Shown: positions 1 through 10,179 of the stretch, piece by piece | Position numbering within the stretch: the stretch's first letter is position 1 | Layout of the letters: every line of letters starts with the position of its first letter | From: Trichobilharzia szidati | Taxonomy: Eukaryota; Platyhelminthes; Trematoda; Strigeidida; Schistosomatidae | NCBI GenBank assembly: GCA_944472155.2 | Contig: OX235271.1 | Coordinates: 23,940,977 to 24,004,976 of the forward strand | Direction: 5' to 3' | Length of the DNA: 64,000 nucleotides | Position numbers and translations under genes: made by a program | Notes under the pieces: model-generated | Database searches by the model: none | Told to the model about the DNA's origin: nothing | What the model saw: the letters and a program-made list of their open reading frames with translations, nothing else

Positions 1-44
1 GTGCATTCATCACTTCATCAGAGGTCGTGTTTAAAACGTATGGG

Positions 45-115
45 TTACGTAGCTGATGTCAGCTCATGATGAAATCCTGTAACCAATCAAATCCCTACAA
101 ACCAACACTTGAAAA
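45..115 (+). repeat. 3' part of a tRNA-derived SINE
   Basis: This matches the 3' body of the SINE copies at 285-525 and 49816-50045: the stretch from the 'gatgtcagctcatgatg' motif to 'ctacaaaccaacacttgaaaa'. The tRNA head and ribozyme are absent here. Orientation is inferred from the better copies. Confidence 0.7.
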
Positions 116-119
116 TCAA

Positions 120-290
120 TGAGATGCTCACTAGCGACTTGCCCTATTCAGGTGGGTAGTCAGTCACCTGGGGTTCTAGTGAGAAGTCGTGACCTGTAGG
201 GTGCAGCAGGTCGGGCGTGAGGACAAATACTCGCCGAAGATACTGGCTAGCGGTTGCACTATATCGTGAATTGGCAGAAGTTAGAATTCA
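120..290 (+). repeat. Module found upstream of the SINE head
   Basis: The segment running from 'gatgctcactagcgac' to 'gaattggcagaagttagaattcatg' recurs at 50046-50190 and, more diverged and inverted, at about 46270-46400. In two of the three places it directly precedes a SINE tRNA head, so the real repeat unit may be about 400 bp. No coding potential was seen. Confidence 0.55.
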
Positions 291-525
291 TGGGTTAGCC
301 ATTGGATCGGGTCCCAGTGGCCTAATGGTATGCGAGCTCGCCTTGTAACCAGAAGGTCCCGGGTTTGAACCCAGGTGGGCGCGTACTACTGAAGAGTCCC
401 AAACTAGGAGGAAACAGCTGTCCAGTACTCCCAGGTTTTCCAGTGGTTCTCTAACTGATGTCAGCTCATGATGAAATCCTGTAACCCATCAACCTAATCC
501 CTACAAACCAATACTTGAAAAATTA
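285..525 (+). mobile_element. Smα-type tRNA-derived SINE with hammerhead domain
   Basis: A tRNA-like head carries an A-box-like stretch ('agtggcctaatgg', about 315-328) and a B-box-like stretch ('gggtttgaaccc', 361-372). It is followed by a hammerhead-like fold (383-428) and the common 3' body ending near 525. The combination of pol III boxes and a hammerhead is known for schistosome Smα repeats; assignment to that family is by resemblance. The B box deviates from GGTTCGANTCC, so pol III activity of this copy is doubtful. Confidence 0.75.
383..428 (+). ncRNA. Hammerhead ribozyme, slightly degenerate, in SINE
   Basis: Core CTGAAGA lies at 389-395 and GAAA at 411-414, with a GTC triplet at 420-422 (cut expected after 422). 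Stem I pairs 383-387 with 424-428, with an A·C mismatch at the first pair. Stem II is GUCC/GGAG, with a G·G at the pair closest to the core. Stem III is only a few pairs (CAG/CUG). Core residues are intact but the two mismatches next to the core should weaken it. Confidence 0.65.
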
Positions 526-537
526 AGTTCCTAGAGT

Positions 538-720
538 AGTGGCCAATATAACTCGCTTCACAAGAGCAGTTGATTTGGTAGACACAATTAAAGAGGTGGC
601 TAGTGTAAATACTTCATCTTTCAATTGAGAAAATCACCATCGGTCGTGTAGAAAATATAACTTGTAGCTTACCAGCATTAAGAGTTCTTTAAACTGATTT
701 TCTTAACTTCTTCGTAATTA
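538..720 (-). mobile_element. Penelope-like element remnant (GIY-YIG region)
   Basis: The minus strand encodes a stretch like VYQINCSCEASYIG (near 541-595), the start of a PLE GIY-YIG endonuclease domain with its Cys pair and YIG. Upstream of it the linker resembles the plus-strand remnant at 51830-51990. Stops and frameshifts break the reading frame. Confidence 0.65.
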
Positions 721-1419
721 TTTCGCTAGGTATACTGCCCTTAAATTGCAGTCGTATGTATAAAGGATTCTTGTTTACGGATAGTGAATAGTCCTTTTCA
801 ACTTTTTTTGTCAAGTGTTGTTTCTTGATGAACTTTTACGGATAACTATTTTCAATCAAGGTATCACATATACAACAATCCTTAGTTCATCTCCAATTAC
901 CTCTTCTGAGCATTTTACTCTAACCCTGTGGCTGAGGGTCATGTCTTTGTTTCAAATCCTGTTGTCTTTGGACTCTAAATACTGTCGATCTGAGTCATAT
1001 TATCACCATATCATCCCATATGAACCTTCTTTTGTCAGACCTACAGGTCAGAACATGTTATTAGAACATCAGAACATCACAAAGTCCTACAAACTTAACT
1101 TAGTATATGTGTGTACATAGAAATGTAACTTTTTTTTAAATGGCTGGAATTCATCGGTCAAGGTTTTGGACTAACTACCTCTCGAAGCTATAGAGTAAAA
1201 TTAATTAATTGGTTATTTTTTCATTCTCCTACTATAAGTCGTAAACATCCTAGCATTGATTGTCTATACTATTTTCCCATATCTTGCTTCTTCTTCATGA
1301 CTTGTGGTAGTTTTCTTTCATCCTTTTTGTCTTCTTTGCTTCTACCTAATCTTTTGATTGCCCACCCTTATTATATTGATTCTTGTGTTCTGTGTTGATG
1401 CGATGAAAACAAATGAATA
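721..1419. other. No recognisable feature
   Basis: An open frame of about 100 codons at 815-1120 (+) has no recognisable motif and a composition expected of AT-rich non-coding DNA. It may be intronic sequence of the kinase gene whose last exon starts at 2303. Confidence 0.4.
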
Positions 1420-1738
1420 CATAACGACAGAAGACAAGGGCCAGGTAACAGATCGTTTATTGAGGAAATCAACAGATATTTATAGATTTTTATGTACATT
1501 ATTATTCCTTATTGTTGGCCGAGAAACAACGTCTTCTGATTGGTTGTTTTCTCGAAGAAAAATTATTCTGTCATCTCTTTGTGGCCGTTTCTTAGAAAGC
1601 TAAGCCATATATGTGCGAATCGTATTTGCACACGTTAAGTCTTCTGTGATTGGTTGTTGTTGTGCTTGTTTTTTTCCCATGAACCCATTGACGTAAACTG
1701 TTGTCTATAATTTTGACTTGCAGCCAGCTCTCACCACA
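1420..1738 (-). mobile_element. Solo LTR, related to the TRIM LTRs at 56773-57876
   Basis: The start (acgacagaagacaagggcc, from 1424) and the end (ctctcaccaca, 1728-1738) match the two ends of the 341-bp LTRs at 56773-57113 and 57536-57876. An aataaac-type signal and a TATA-like stretch can be seen on the minus strand as in those LTRs. Flanks AATA (1416-1419) and TATA (1739-1742) could be a decayed 4-bp target duplication. No internal region follows, hence solo LTR. It lies upstream of the kinase exon, probably inside an intron. Confidence 0.7.
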
Positions 1739-2302
1739 TATATATACTCAAAAGAATTTCTGTCTCTCTCTTTCACACACACTCATACACGCACCGCTAT
1801 ACACTCTTAAATGTACAATATACACTAAAGTGTTTATATAATCTCACACTGCTTACAATTGAGTTGTTTATATTTTGTTCCTCACATATAGAGTAGTATT
1901 CACACTCAAAACTGCACTGGTGTGTTGATTTTGCTTTTTTTTATTCTTTTTTTATATTTTTCTGTTTTCACAAATCACTAATCCATATATTTCATGTTAC
2001 CCTTTTTCCCTCTCTCACTCTGTCTTTATTTTATTCTAATTCTAGTTTTAACATGTAATATATATAACCATAGAATTCAGTGTGTTTCTTTTTTTTGGTA
2101 GATAAGGCTAAGTTGGTGTGGATAGGCTTTAACACTTTTATTAACGCTTACGTAATAATACAGCTTGACTAATAATATACTACTGTTGTTGAATACTTCT
2201 CATTCACTGTTCATTTATGGTTTTACCTAATCATTGTATTATTGCTTTGTGATGGTAAACACATTGTTGTATGCTTGTTTTCTATTTTTTTATTTTTTGT
2301 AG
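1739..2302 (+). other. Probable intron ending at the kinase exon
   Basis: The stretch before 2303 is T-rich and ends in a polypyrimidine tract followed by TAG at 2300-2302, a good 3' splice site. There is otherwise only simple sequence. Where this intron starts is outside or unrecognised in the window. Confidence 0.6.
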
Positions 2303-3045
2303 AAAAGACAGGAATGGAACTACCTTCAGTCGACCGGACAAATACACGAACAGTAATCATGACTTCCGATGTACATAGGCATAAAGCATCAACTATTACA
2401 ACGGTTGTGCCGACACCACAATCACCACTATCGCCAATACCGCCAATACCACAGTCATTAACAATGTCAACATCTGTTAAAAGCAGTAATAATGATAACA
2501 ATAAAACTCTCTCCTCATCTGTATTTGAATCAGATTATAATAATAATAATTATTATTATGGACAGAATAAAGGCGGAAAATTATGGAAACCACGTCGTCT
2601 ACACTTTGTACTACGTCTTCCTATAATTGGTTCTGATCCTCATATTTTATTAATACAAATGATAGAATTATTTAAACGTTATCAATGCGCTTATACTTTT
2701 CTCAGTTCATATCGTTTACGTTGTACAAAATTAATAAATTCACATAATAATCCTAATGATAATTGTAATACTATTACTACTACTACTAATGATAATATTA
2801 ATAATAATGAAAGTATTGATGAACAGGGCATACAACAACAACAACAACAGCAACAACAGTCTCAATGCAGTAAATCATCACAGTCATCGTCATCATCATC
2901 CAGTGTACTTAACTGGGATTTAGAGATATTTCAATTAGCCAAGCCAATTGTTTATGGTGTACGCTTTAAACGCATTTCAGGCAATCGTAATGCATTCAAA
3001 TCAATGGTAAAATATTTTGTTCATCAAACTGAAAATATAACTTGA
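2303..3045 (+). CDS. Last coding exon of a MARK/PAR-1-type Ser/Thr kinase (KA1 domain)
   Basis: The exon encodes about 247 residues to the TGA at 3043-3045. Its end carries a KA1 (kinase-associated 1) domain. The first half (about 2575-2735) holds KPRRLHFVLRL and a helix like LLIQMIELFKRYQC. The second half (about 2911-3030) holds NWDLEIFQLA and GVRFKRISGNRNAFKSM, close to the C-terminal GVRFKRISG signature of MARK/PAR-1 kinases. In that family KA1 binds acidic phospholipids and the kinase domain and helps place the enzyme at the membrane; MARKs phosphorylate microtubule-associated proteins. The two KA1 halves are separated here by about 55 residues of Asn-, Gln- and Ser-rich low-complexity sequence. 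The upstream 75 residues are Ser/Thr/Pro/Asn-rich linker. The kinase and UBA domains must lie in exons before the window or unrecognised. The exon start follows a polypyrimidine-TAG acceptor; the open frame reaches back to 2242 but that part is probably intron. Confidence 0.85.
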
Positions 3046-3955
3046 TGTGTATCATCATCCTCGTCATCATCATCACCACCACCATCATCATCGTCGACGT
3101 TGGCGGCGGCGGCGGCGTCGTCATCGTCATCATCAGCATCAGCATATCTTGTTCACAATTCAAGATACAATCACAACTATTGTATGTTGTGTTTATAAAT
3201 ATTGTTCGCTTGTTTGTTTGTTTGTTTGTATGCGTGAGTGTGGAGGTGTGTGTGCGTGTGTGCACGTATGTACGTACGTGCGTACGTAGGTACCCAAATA
3301 CAATCAAGTGTAGAGTTGACATACATTCTCACACATGCATACACGCTCTTCTCTTTTAAAATAGAATTCTTTATTTCAGCATCTTAGTGTCGTTATCTAA
3401 TTCTTTTCGTGTTTTCTTTCTCCGCTTAAATTATGATCTCATTTCATTTGTGGTATTTATGGCGGAGAAGATATGCTCTCTCTTTCTCTCCCTCTCTCGT
3501 TCACTGTATTCAATCATTATAGATGCTAATAGTGTTTATGTTACATATACATATATGTACATTCTTTTCTTTTATGAGAATTTCAAATGCTTTCTTTTTA
3601 CAGCGTTCTTTGTTTAAAATATAGATTTTAAATCATATCACGAATTAATATTATTTGTTTTTTCTTTCTTGCTATGCGTGTTAAATCACTGAGCATTACG
3701 TCACATATATAAATATTTGTATAATATTGTTTGTATTCATTGTAAGTTTGTTCTCTCCTCTGCCGCACTCACCCACCCACATTGTCCTCAACCCCACTGT
3801 ACTCCCACCCAACCTACAAGTCATATTGTTTGATGTAAAAATGGTACTCCTGTCCGTTGTCTTTCCGTTGGCTTTTTTTTTCTTGCGTCTTCTTTTATCA
3901 CATATCCATTATACTTTTATAATTAACAGGTCACTGTAACTCTGACAAATGTATC

Positions 3956-3958
<3 letters not shown>

Positions 3959-3992
<34 letters not shown>
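3959..3992. repeat. (AT)n microsatellite
   Basis: Seventeen or so uninterrupted AT dinucleotides directly visible. Confidence 0.95.
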
Positions 3993-3994
<2 letters not shown>

Positions 3995-4616
3995 TCCTCT
4001 GTATTGTATGGATCTCATGGTTTTCTTCATTCTCATCACCCCGGTCGTTTCTTTACTCCTCTTCTCTTCTCTACCTTATTTTACTTTTTGCTTGATGTGT
4101 GTTCCTTCTTTTCTTAAAAAAACCCCCAGCAAATTTCATGTCCGTGATTTATATGTGTGGATGTGTGTTTGTTCGTTCCTACAGAAGTGGTCATAGCAGT
4201 TGTTTATTTTTTGAACTATAACGAAGTGCATATTACTTACTGCATACACTGCATACGACATATTTGTCTTCCCCGCTTATGTTTTTTGCCACCAAATTTA
4301 TCAAATTGAATAATTTAAACAATCATCGGTCTTAACTTACTTGGTTATTATTATTACTGTTAATATTATTATTATTAATTAATTAATCAATTGAAAGTTA
4401 GGATTGTAATTTGTAACATAATTAGTACTTATTACATATTACTTGCACATGTTTTAAACATACAAATCGATTCCTACTACTTTTATTCATCTTAAGTTGT
4501 CTGCTTGAGTTAATAATATTCTATGAATGAATGTTAATTTTTAATGAAATTTCTTAGACTGTTAGAATGAATAATTATAGTTCTTACTGCTATCATGTTA
4601 TAATGTGTTGTATGCA

Positions 4617-4672
4617 TCTGTCCCTCTGTCTGTCTATCTCTCTATCTGTCTGTCTGTCTATCTATCGATGTA
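4617..4672. repeat. (GTCT/ATCT)n microsatellite
   Basis: Imperfect tetranucleotide run of the type ctgtctatctctctatctg. Confidence 0.85.
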
Positions 4673-4865
4673 TATTTTGTCTTTTTTTGTGTCTTCAATT
4701 GAATTGTCTTCGTTCCTTCCAATTTTTTTTGCGTTGTTGTCTATAGGTACTTGTGATTATTGAAATTGCTCATATATTGTTATTATTATTATGCAATCGG
4801 TATTTTATTGTTTGCATCGACTAACCCACTCAGTTACTAACTAACTAGCTGACTCGTAGAATTAT

Positions 4866-4884
4866 ACACACACACACACACACA
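4866..4884. repeat. (CA)n microsatellite
   Basis: Uninterrupted CA dinucleotides; a second, similar run lies at about 40455-40472. Confidence 0.9.
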
Positions 4885-5374
4885 GACATGCGAATTTGTG
4901 TCTACACTTATGTGATTGTGATGTGCGCGATATGCTTTGTTTATGGATTATTAATAAAAATGCTGTTTTGTTTTGTTGGTGGTTATCTATATATGTATGT
5001 ATGTATATGGTATATTAGATTTACGCCTACTTTACCTCCTCTGTTGTTAACTCATCCTTTGAGAGTTTGTGATTGCTTCTGTGTGTATTTATAATACATT
5101 ATAATTGATGTTAGGTGCAAAAACATACACACTCACATCCACACCCACACATGCATACTTATATGAATTTGTTAGCTAATATCATTCAAGTATCTTTTTA
5201 ATAATTCTAATAATAATAACAATAAAAATAATATAGAATTCCTTATTATTGTTTCACAATTCTGATTATCATCAACTTTCAAATAAAGTGATATAAGAAA
5301 AAAAATAATGCCTTTTTTCTAAATATTACTGGAAATATTATCTCTTAGGTAATTGATGGGAACTAGCTTAACGC

Positions 5375-6545
5375 TAACTGACTTCAGCGACTTTAGGGAT
5401 TGCCTTACGATCTATCAGAGATGATATAGTCCTCCTAGATGAAGATGCTGACATGTTGCAGTCTTCTGAACACTTTGAACAGCAGTCTTTAAATGTTCGG
5501 CAGGTAATTCTCCCCTACTGTGAAATGTAAGTTGATGAGGCTACAGGGTTGGACTGCATCAACTCCGTAGTTTAAAGATAAGCAGTGAAGTAGTAGAACG
5601 TGTTGATCGATTCACTTATTTTGTGGGAATTTGCATCAGTCAGTCCGAACGGATACAGAAGGCTCATTTGGCGTTTGACAACCTAAATCATTTCTGGCGT
5701 AGATGTGTTATCCAGTTGGTTGTCGACCGAAGTACGTGTGTGTATACACTTCCCAGTAGTTCTCACTATCCTCCTTTATGGCTGGCTGTCAGTAAGACAC
5801 AGATGGCTATTGAAAGTGGAAGACATGAGAAGCTTGGCTAGCCGTCTTTGATCATAGATTTCTGCGTTCTATCATCCGTGTTAGATGGTGGTATAATCGG
5901 GTGGGTAATATTGAAGTTAGGCTTCGGTCGAGTGTTAGGTGAGGAGGGTAAATCAATGGACGAGGTTGTGAAGCAGCTGCATCCATTGAGTGAAATGGTT
6001 AGGACATCTGTTACTCATGCATGTCTAGTCATCGATCGCCTTCCTCAACGACGGGCAGTGTTATCTGACTAACATAGGATCGATGAGGTCGGGAAAGAGC
6101 TGCCAGCGGTGGTCAAATAAAAACATAACTTCATCAGTCAATGATATCCATTAGAGTTAATGTGAACTCGTCATGTATAGAGGTGTAGACTTCCTGATTG
6201 GCTGGCTGGTTTTGGTCCTCCTGATGGTAAGAACCTATGGCGGTTGGAGAAAGACAATTGGTGATGTGGCTGAAAATGTATTCACCACTCTTTATGATTT
6301 GTCATATTCGGTGAAACTCTACTATTTTTCATATCAGTTTTGTTTTTCCCTCACTTACACTTGTGTTTACTCTCTCTTTTGAACCTCCCTTTGCTCTCTT
6401 CTGTTGCATTGTGTGGTACAAGGAGAGAGTGTAGCAAGTTGAACTGCTGTACATCTGTGCGAAATACTTCTATGCTGAAACCAGTCAGTCAGAGATCGAG
6501 CAAATATTCAGTTGTAACCAATTACGATCAAGGTTTCCAGGAGTA
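5375..6545 (+). mobile_element. Non-LTR retrotransposon family B, 3' part (decayed)
   Basis: Translated pieces match the C-terminal part of an RTE-like reverse transcriptase: a degenerate active-site segment near 5420-5450 (DEDADMLQSS), then EVVERVDRFTYF (about 5585-5625), ERIQKAHLAFDNLNHFWRR (5649-5705), and the region corresponding to the LHRLRWLGHVLRM box near 5970-6030. Several frameshifts and stops break it. The 3' UTR, ending with 'tgtgcgaaatacttctatgctgaaacc', is shared with the copies at 7315-8145, 55215-56075 and 62565-63325 (+) and 36090-36795 (-). Confidence 0.75.
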
Positions 6546-6860
6546 AAGATTTCTCATAAACTCGCGGTGATTTCTGAAAGTTCACTTCAAGTTGAAGTAT
6601 GCACTGAAAGTGTTGTCTGGACAAATAGTGAAACCTTTGCAACTAAACCATTCATCCATCCGATATAATTGGTGTTACTTAGGTGTGAAATTACTCCAAA
6701 ATGTCGCATTTGTGGAACAATTAAAGATTGAAATATTATCTATAAGGTGTTGAACTGTTCAATATCTCTTGGAAAATAAACGAACTTGCAGTCTAAGAAT
6801 TTCTATATCCTGACAAATTGAAATAGATCCTTCGCCTAATACTTACTCTTGCTATACTAG

Positions 6861-7080
6861 AGCTCCAGTGGTTTAGCGGTAGAACGCTCGCTAACTACGC
6901 CTGTGGTCCTGTTTCCAATCCTCGGTTGACTCGCTCCTAGACCTCGCCAGAGCGGTAGTAAGGTCGGCAAAGAGGGAAAGTTGGGCGTTTGGCTAGTAAC
7001 CCCACCCGGTAAAAATAAAAATCCCGCTGCTATCGAAACTCCAAAGCTCTAGCTAGAAGTCCTATGCTAGAACAAGAGAA
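6861..7080 (+). mobile_element. tRNA-headed SINE with RTE-derived body
   Basis: The head has an A-box-like stretch (gtggtttagcggtagaac, near 6872) and a weak B box (ttccaatcctc). The body, 'ttggctagtaaccccaccc' and what follows, matches the SINE at 50969-51200, which in turn matches two parts of the RTE element at 32150-35855. The end 'agtcctatgctagaaca' corresponds to the RTE 3' end. It sits between two family B copies. Confidence 0.65.
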
Positions 7081-7314
7081 AGACAAAAAGTAATACTGTA
7101 ACGGTAGAAGACGAATCCCTTGGCAAAGGAATGTTTAGTTGCAATTTGATACCTTTGTATAGCCAAATTATGTACACCCTATCTTCAACGCACTATTTCC
7201 ACAGATCTTCCGTGTTTTGCTACATCTGATCTTCATATTGTGTTTCTTTGTGTTCCTTTCATGACTCCCATATATCGCTGCAAGGCTGTATCATTTTCTC
7301 TCCCTCTCTCTCTG

Positions 7315-8145
7315 ACCGCTTCAGTTACTTGGGAAGTACCATCAGCACCAACGGGTTGATCTCTGACGAAATCTCAGCACGAATACAGAGGGCTAGTATC
7401 GCATATGCCAGTTTACGCCGAGTCTGGCGTAGACGCGATATCCGACTATCGACCAAAGGGCGTGTGTACTGCTCAACAGTCCGCTACGTCCTCCTTTATG
7501 ACTAGCTGTGAGACCTGGCCATTGAGAGCAGAAGACATGAAAAGATTAGCTGTCTTCGATCATAGGTGTCCGCGTTCTATCTCCCGTGTGAAGTGGTATA
7601 ATAAGGTGAGCAATATTGAGTTTAGGCGGTAAGGCGGTGAAATCAGTCGACGAGGCTGTGAAATTACATCGACTGAGATGGTTAGGACATGTGTTACGTG
7701 TATGCCTAGTCATCGATCGCCTTCCTCGACGGGCAATGTTAGGTGATATAGGGTCAGGCTGGAAAAGAGCTGGCGGCGGTCAAACGAAAACATGGCACCA
7801 GTCATTGAAATCCGCAACCGTGAGTCCAAGCCACGTAGGAAGGTGTAGACTTCCTGGTTGGCGTCCTCGGGACGGTAAAAACCAAGGGTTGGAAACAATT
7901 GGTGACATGGCTCAAAATCGTTCTCAATGGCTGGCGCAGATGCATCCACTCTTTATGACATATGATTTCCAATTAAACTGTTTTGTTCTTCGTTATTACT
8001 ATTCCTTTGTTTCACACCTCTGTTTGCTGTCTATATTATGCATTTCTCCTACTTTCTTCTCTTGCTTTGTGTGCTACTTGGAGTGTGGCGACTTGAACTG
8101 CCGCACATATGTGCAAAGTTCTATTTCGAAAACCGACCGACAGAA
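7315..8145 (+). mobile_element. Non-LTR retrotransposon family B, 3' end
   Basis: The plus strand encodes FSYLGSTISTNGLISDEISA, then RIQRASIAYASLRRVWRRRD, CETWPLRAEDMKRLAVFDHR, and after a frameshift near 7630 KLHRLRWLGHVLRVC and GSGWKRAGGGQTKTWHQS. This is the thumb and C-terminal region of an RTE-like reverse transcriptase, split over three frames. The 3' UTR (about 7960-8145) matches the other family B copies. 5'-truncated, as expected for target-primed insertion. Confidence 0.8.
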
Positions 8146-9049
8146 ATCTATCTCCCTGCTATTTGATGTTTTTATGCCGATGAACATCTCTTCATACCAT
8201 ATATATGCTACTGATAAATCTTACCAGTAGCATACGCCACTATATGATTGGAAACTGTATTTTAAGGTTAGGTGTAGTATGTTCAATTGTGATTTTTTGT
8301 GCTCAACAATGAGTTTTATCTCTCTCTCCTTAGGAATAAAAGCAAGAATATGATGAAATTAACAAGAGGAGTTGTAACAAAAGCAAAACGGTAACATATT
8401 CACTTCAGGTGATAATATTTTTTTTTTAAACCTGAAGGAGATAGAGAATTTATTCGGCTTGTGTAAATATTTAATACCACCTATCTATCTATATTGTACT
8501 CGGAAAGTTTGCCATCGAGTAAAAATCCAACACTTTCACTCTCCTTAAGTATATGTTCTTTTAAACACGTGACTAAGGGATTTTGTTAATTAGTCAAAAA
8601 TTAATTGCTTGTGAAAAATAAGAGATAGCGAAGAAAAAGTTAATAACAGCTTGTAGCGGTAAATAATTCCCCAAAATTATTGACCACAGCAATCATCACT
8701 GAACACTGGATGCTAACCCTCACTGTTTAAGTCGACTTGTTTAGCTGAAGGCTTCCGGTCAAGCATCCATGCCATTTGGTACTCCGTCGTGTCACGTTCG
8801 TGCACGATCACTAGCTAGTTAAGCATTCATCACGGTTTACTATTTGGTCCCGAAATATATCTCGTACTTTGGACGATCATTTGTGGCGTTTTGCTTTGTC
8901 TTTGGTACACGAGGAACGAATACTATAGAAGTTGTTGGTATAAGATCTTGCGTTAGTATACTCCGTACAATTCGCGAACGTCAATACTGTCAGCCTCTAA
9001 AAGCTAAAACAACAATACTAGTAGTTTTCAAGAGTTGGTTTGTACGGAT
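8146..9049. other. No recognisable feature
   Basis: No motif, repeat or exon recognised. An open frame at 8844-9083 (+) has no family resemblance I can see. Confidence 0.35.
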
Positions 9050-9150
9050 TAGATTGATTTTTACAAGTTTGACCACGGATTGATATCAGTTAGTGAAGTA
9101 TTGAAAACCAGGACAGCTGTTTCATCCGTCGTCAAACTCGTAAAAGTAGT
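9050..9150 (-). repeat. Degenerate SINE remnant
   Basis: 'gaccacggattgatatcagtta' and 'aaaaccaggacagctgtttcat' match, inverted, the 3' body and ribozyme end of the SINE at 46480-46740. Box and ribozyme core sequences are lost. Confidence 0.55.
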
Positions 9151-9289
9151 AGTAATAATATTGAGATTACGTTAGCCACAAGTTCTCAGATTACTGGTCG
9201 GGGCTACTCATACTCGTTTGATTGACTTGTCCATTTGTGGGTTGTATCATCTTCATTATTTAATCTATAACATGTGCTAACTGTCAAAC

Positions 9290-9455
9290 GGTAGAGTAAG
9301 AATCGTGGGCATCCCATGCATGTTATACACTTTCCAGGAGAATTTACATCCAGCCATGCTTTGGTATTCACGACCCCATCAGGTATTGAACCAGGGACAT
9401 TCAGGTTACGAGATCAAACTCGTTAACCATTCAGTCAATTGAACCCGAATTCAGT
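9290..9455 (-). repeat. tRNA-derived SINE remnant of another family
   Basis: On the minus strand 'gactgaatggttaacgag' resembles an A box and 'ggttcaatacc' (about 9391-9401) a B box, at tRNA-like spacing. The rest has no match to the other SINEs in the window. Confidence 0.4.
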
Positions 9456-10179
9456 AACCCCTAATCGACACTACTGAAATCAATCCAAATCTCCACAAAA
9501 CCCATAAACGAAGTATAAAAATCTCCAGCTCTTTATCATTGATGGTAACTTGGTGGTGTTATGATCGTAACTACGACCTTGGGGATTATGAGTCAATACT
9601 AAGTTAATGAGCTGGCTAATCCGTCCTTATTGCACGTCAAAAACAACAACAATAATAATAAGGATAAAAGAAAAGACTGGACGTCGATTAGAGTGTCTTC
9701 ATTGTCTGAAACAACAGTCAAAGTGCTGAACAGCAACTCTGTATATATACAGTTAGAATGGTCTTGAAGATGCAGTAATTTCAGTGATGCATTGAAAGTA
9801 TTGACAGCCAATAGGAATCCAGCAATCGAAAGAGAAGGCAAAACAAAGGGCTCACACCAGTGCTTGATAACTCCTCAAAGTAGTTGTTTTAAGGTTTTAG
9901 ACAAAACTAGGTGTATACAAGAGGTGGATGGCCTGAGAAGTCGTTACCAGTGGGGTCCACCATGTGAAGGTGAAGTGGATAATAATAATAATAATTGTCA
10001 ATACTTTCATAAGGAATAGTAGAACTTTTTCGAACCCGTTTTCGTTTTTACTCTCCGTTGTTGCACTTTCCCGTTCGCCTGATCTAGTTTCGACTTGCGG
10101 CTAGTCTGTTACTGTGTAAAGTTCATTCAGGAAAACCCTGCGGTAAGGGAGGAGGCTGCTTTATGTGCTTCCTGAACAC
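9456..10179. other. Repeat-like sequence with an (AAT)n tail
   Basis: An (AAT)n run at about 9979-9996 resembles the 3' tails of the RTE elements and may mark the end of a plus-strand retroposon covering roughly 9600-9996. No coding motif recognised. Confidence 0.35.

Larger units (their letters stand above)
3046..5374 (+). other. Probable 3' UTR and simple-repeat-rich flank of the kinase gene
   Basis: It opens with a CAT/CAC/GGC-type trinucleotide tract (about 3050-3145), then GTTT and GTGT/TACG runs (3208-3290), ACAC, TATG and GTCT/ATCT runs. Aataaa-like signals occur, for example near 5282. Open frames in the trinucleotide tract (poly-His/poly-Arg) are simple-repeat artefacts. No further gene is recognised; where the transcript ends cannot be told. 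Confidence 0.5.

Noticed and set aside
1358..1603. 81-codon open frame
   Set aside because: Overlaps the start of a solo LTR; no motif.
3047..3289. Poly-His/poly-Arg open frame after the kinase stop codon
   Set aside because: It is a translation of a CAT/CAC/GGC simple repeat in the probable 3' UTR.
8844..9083. 79-codon open frame
   Set aside because: No family resemblance; ends in a SINE remnant.
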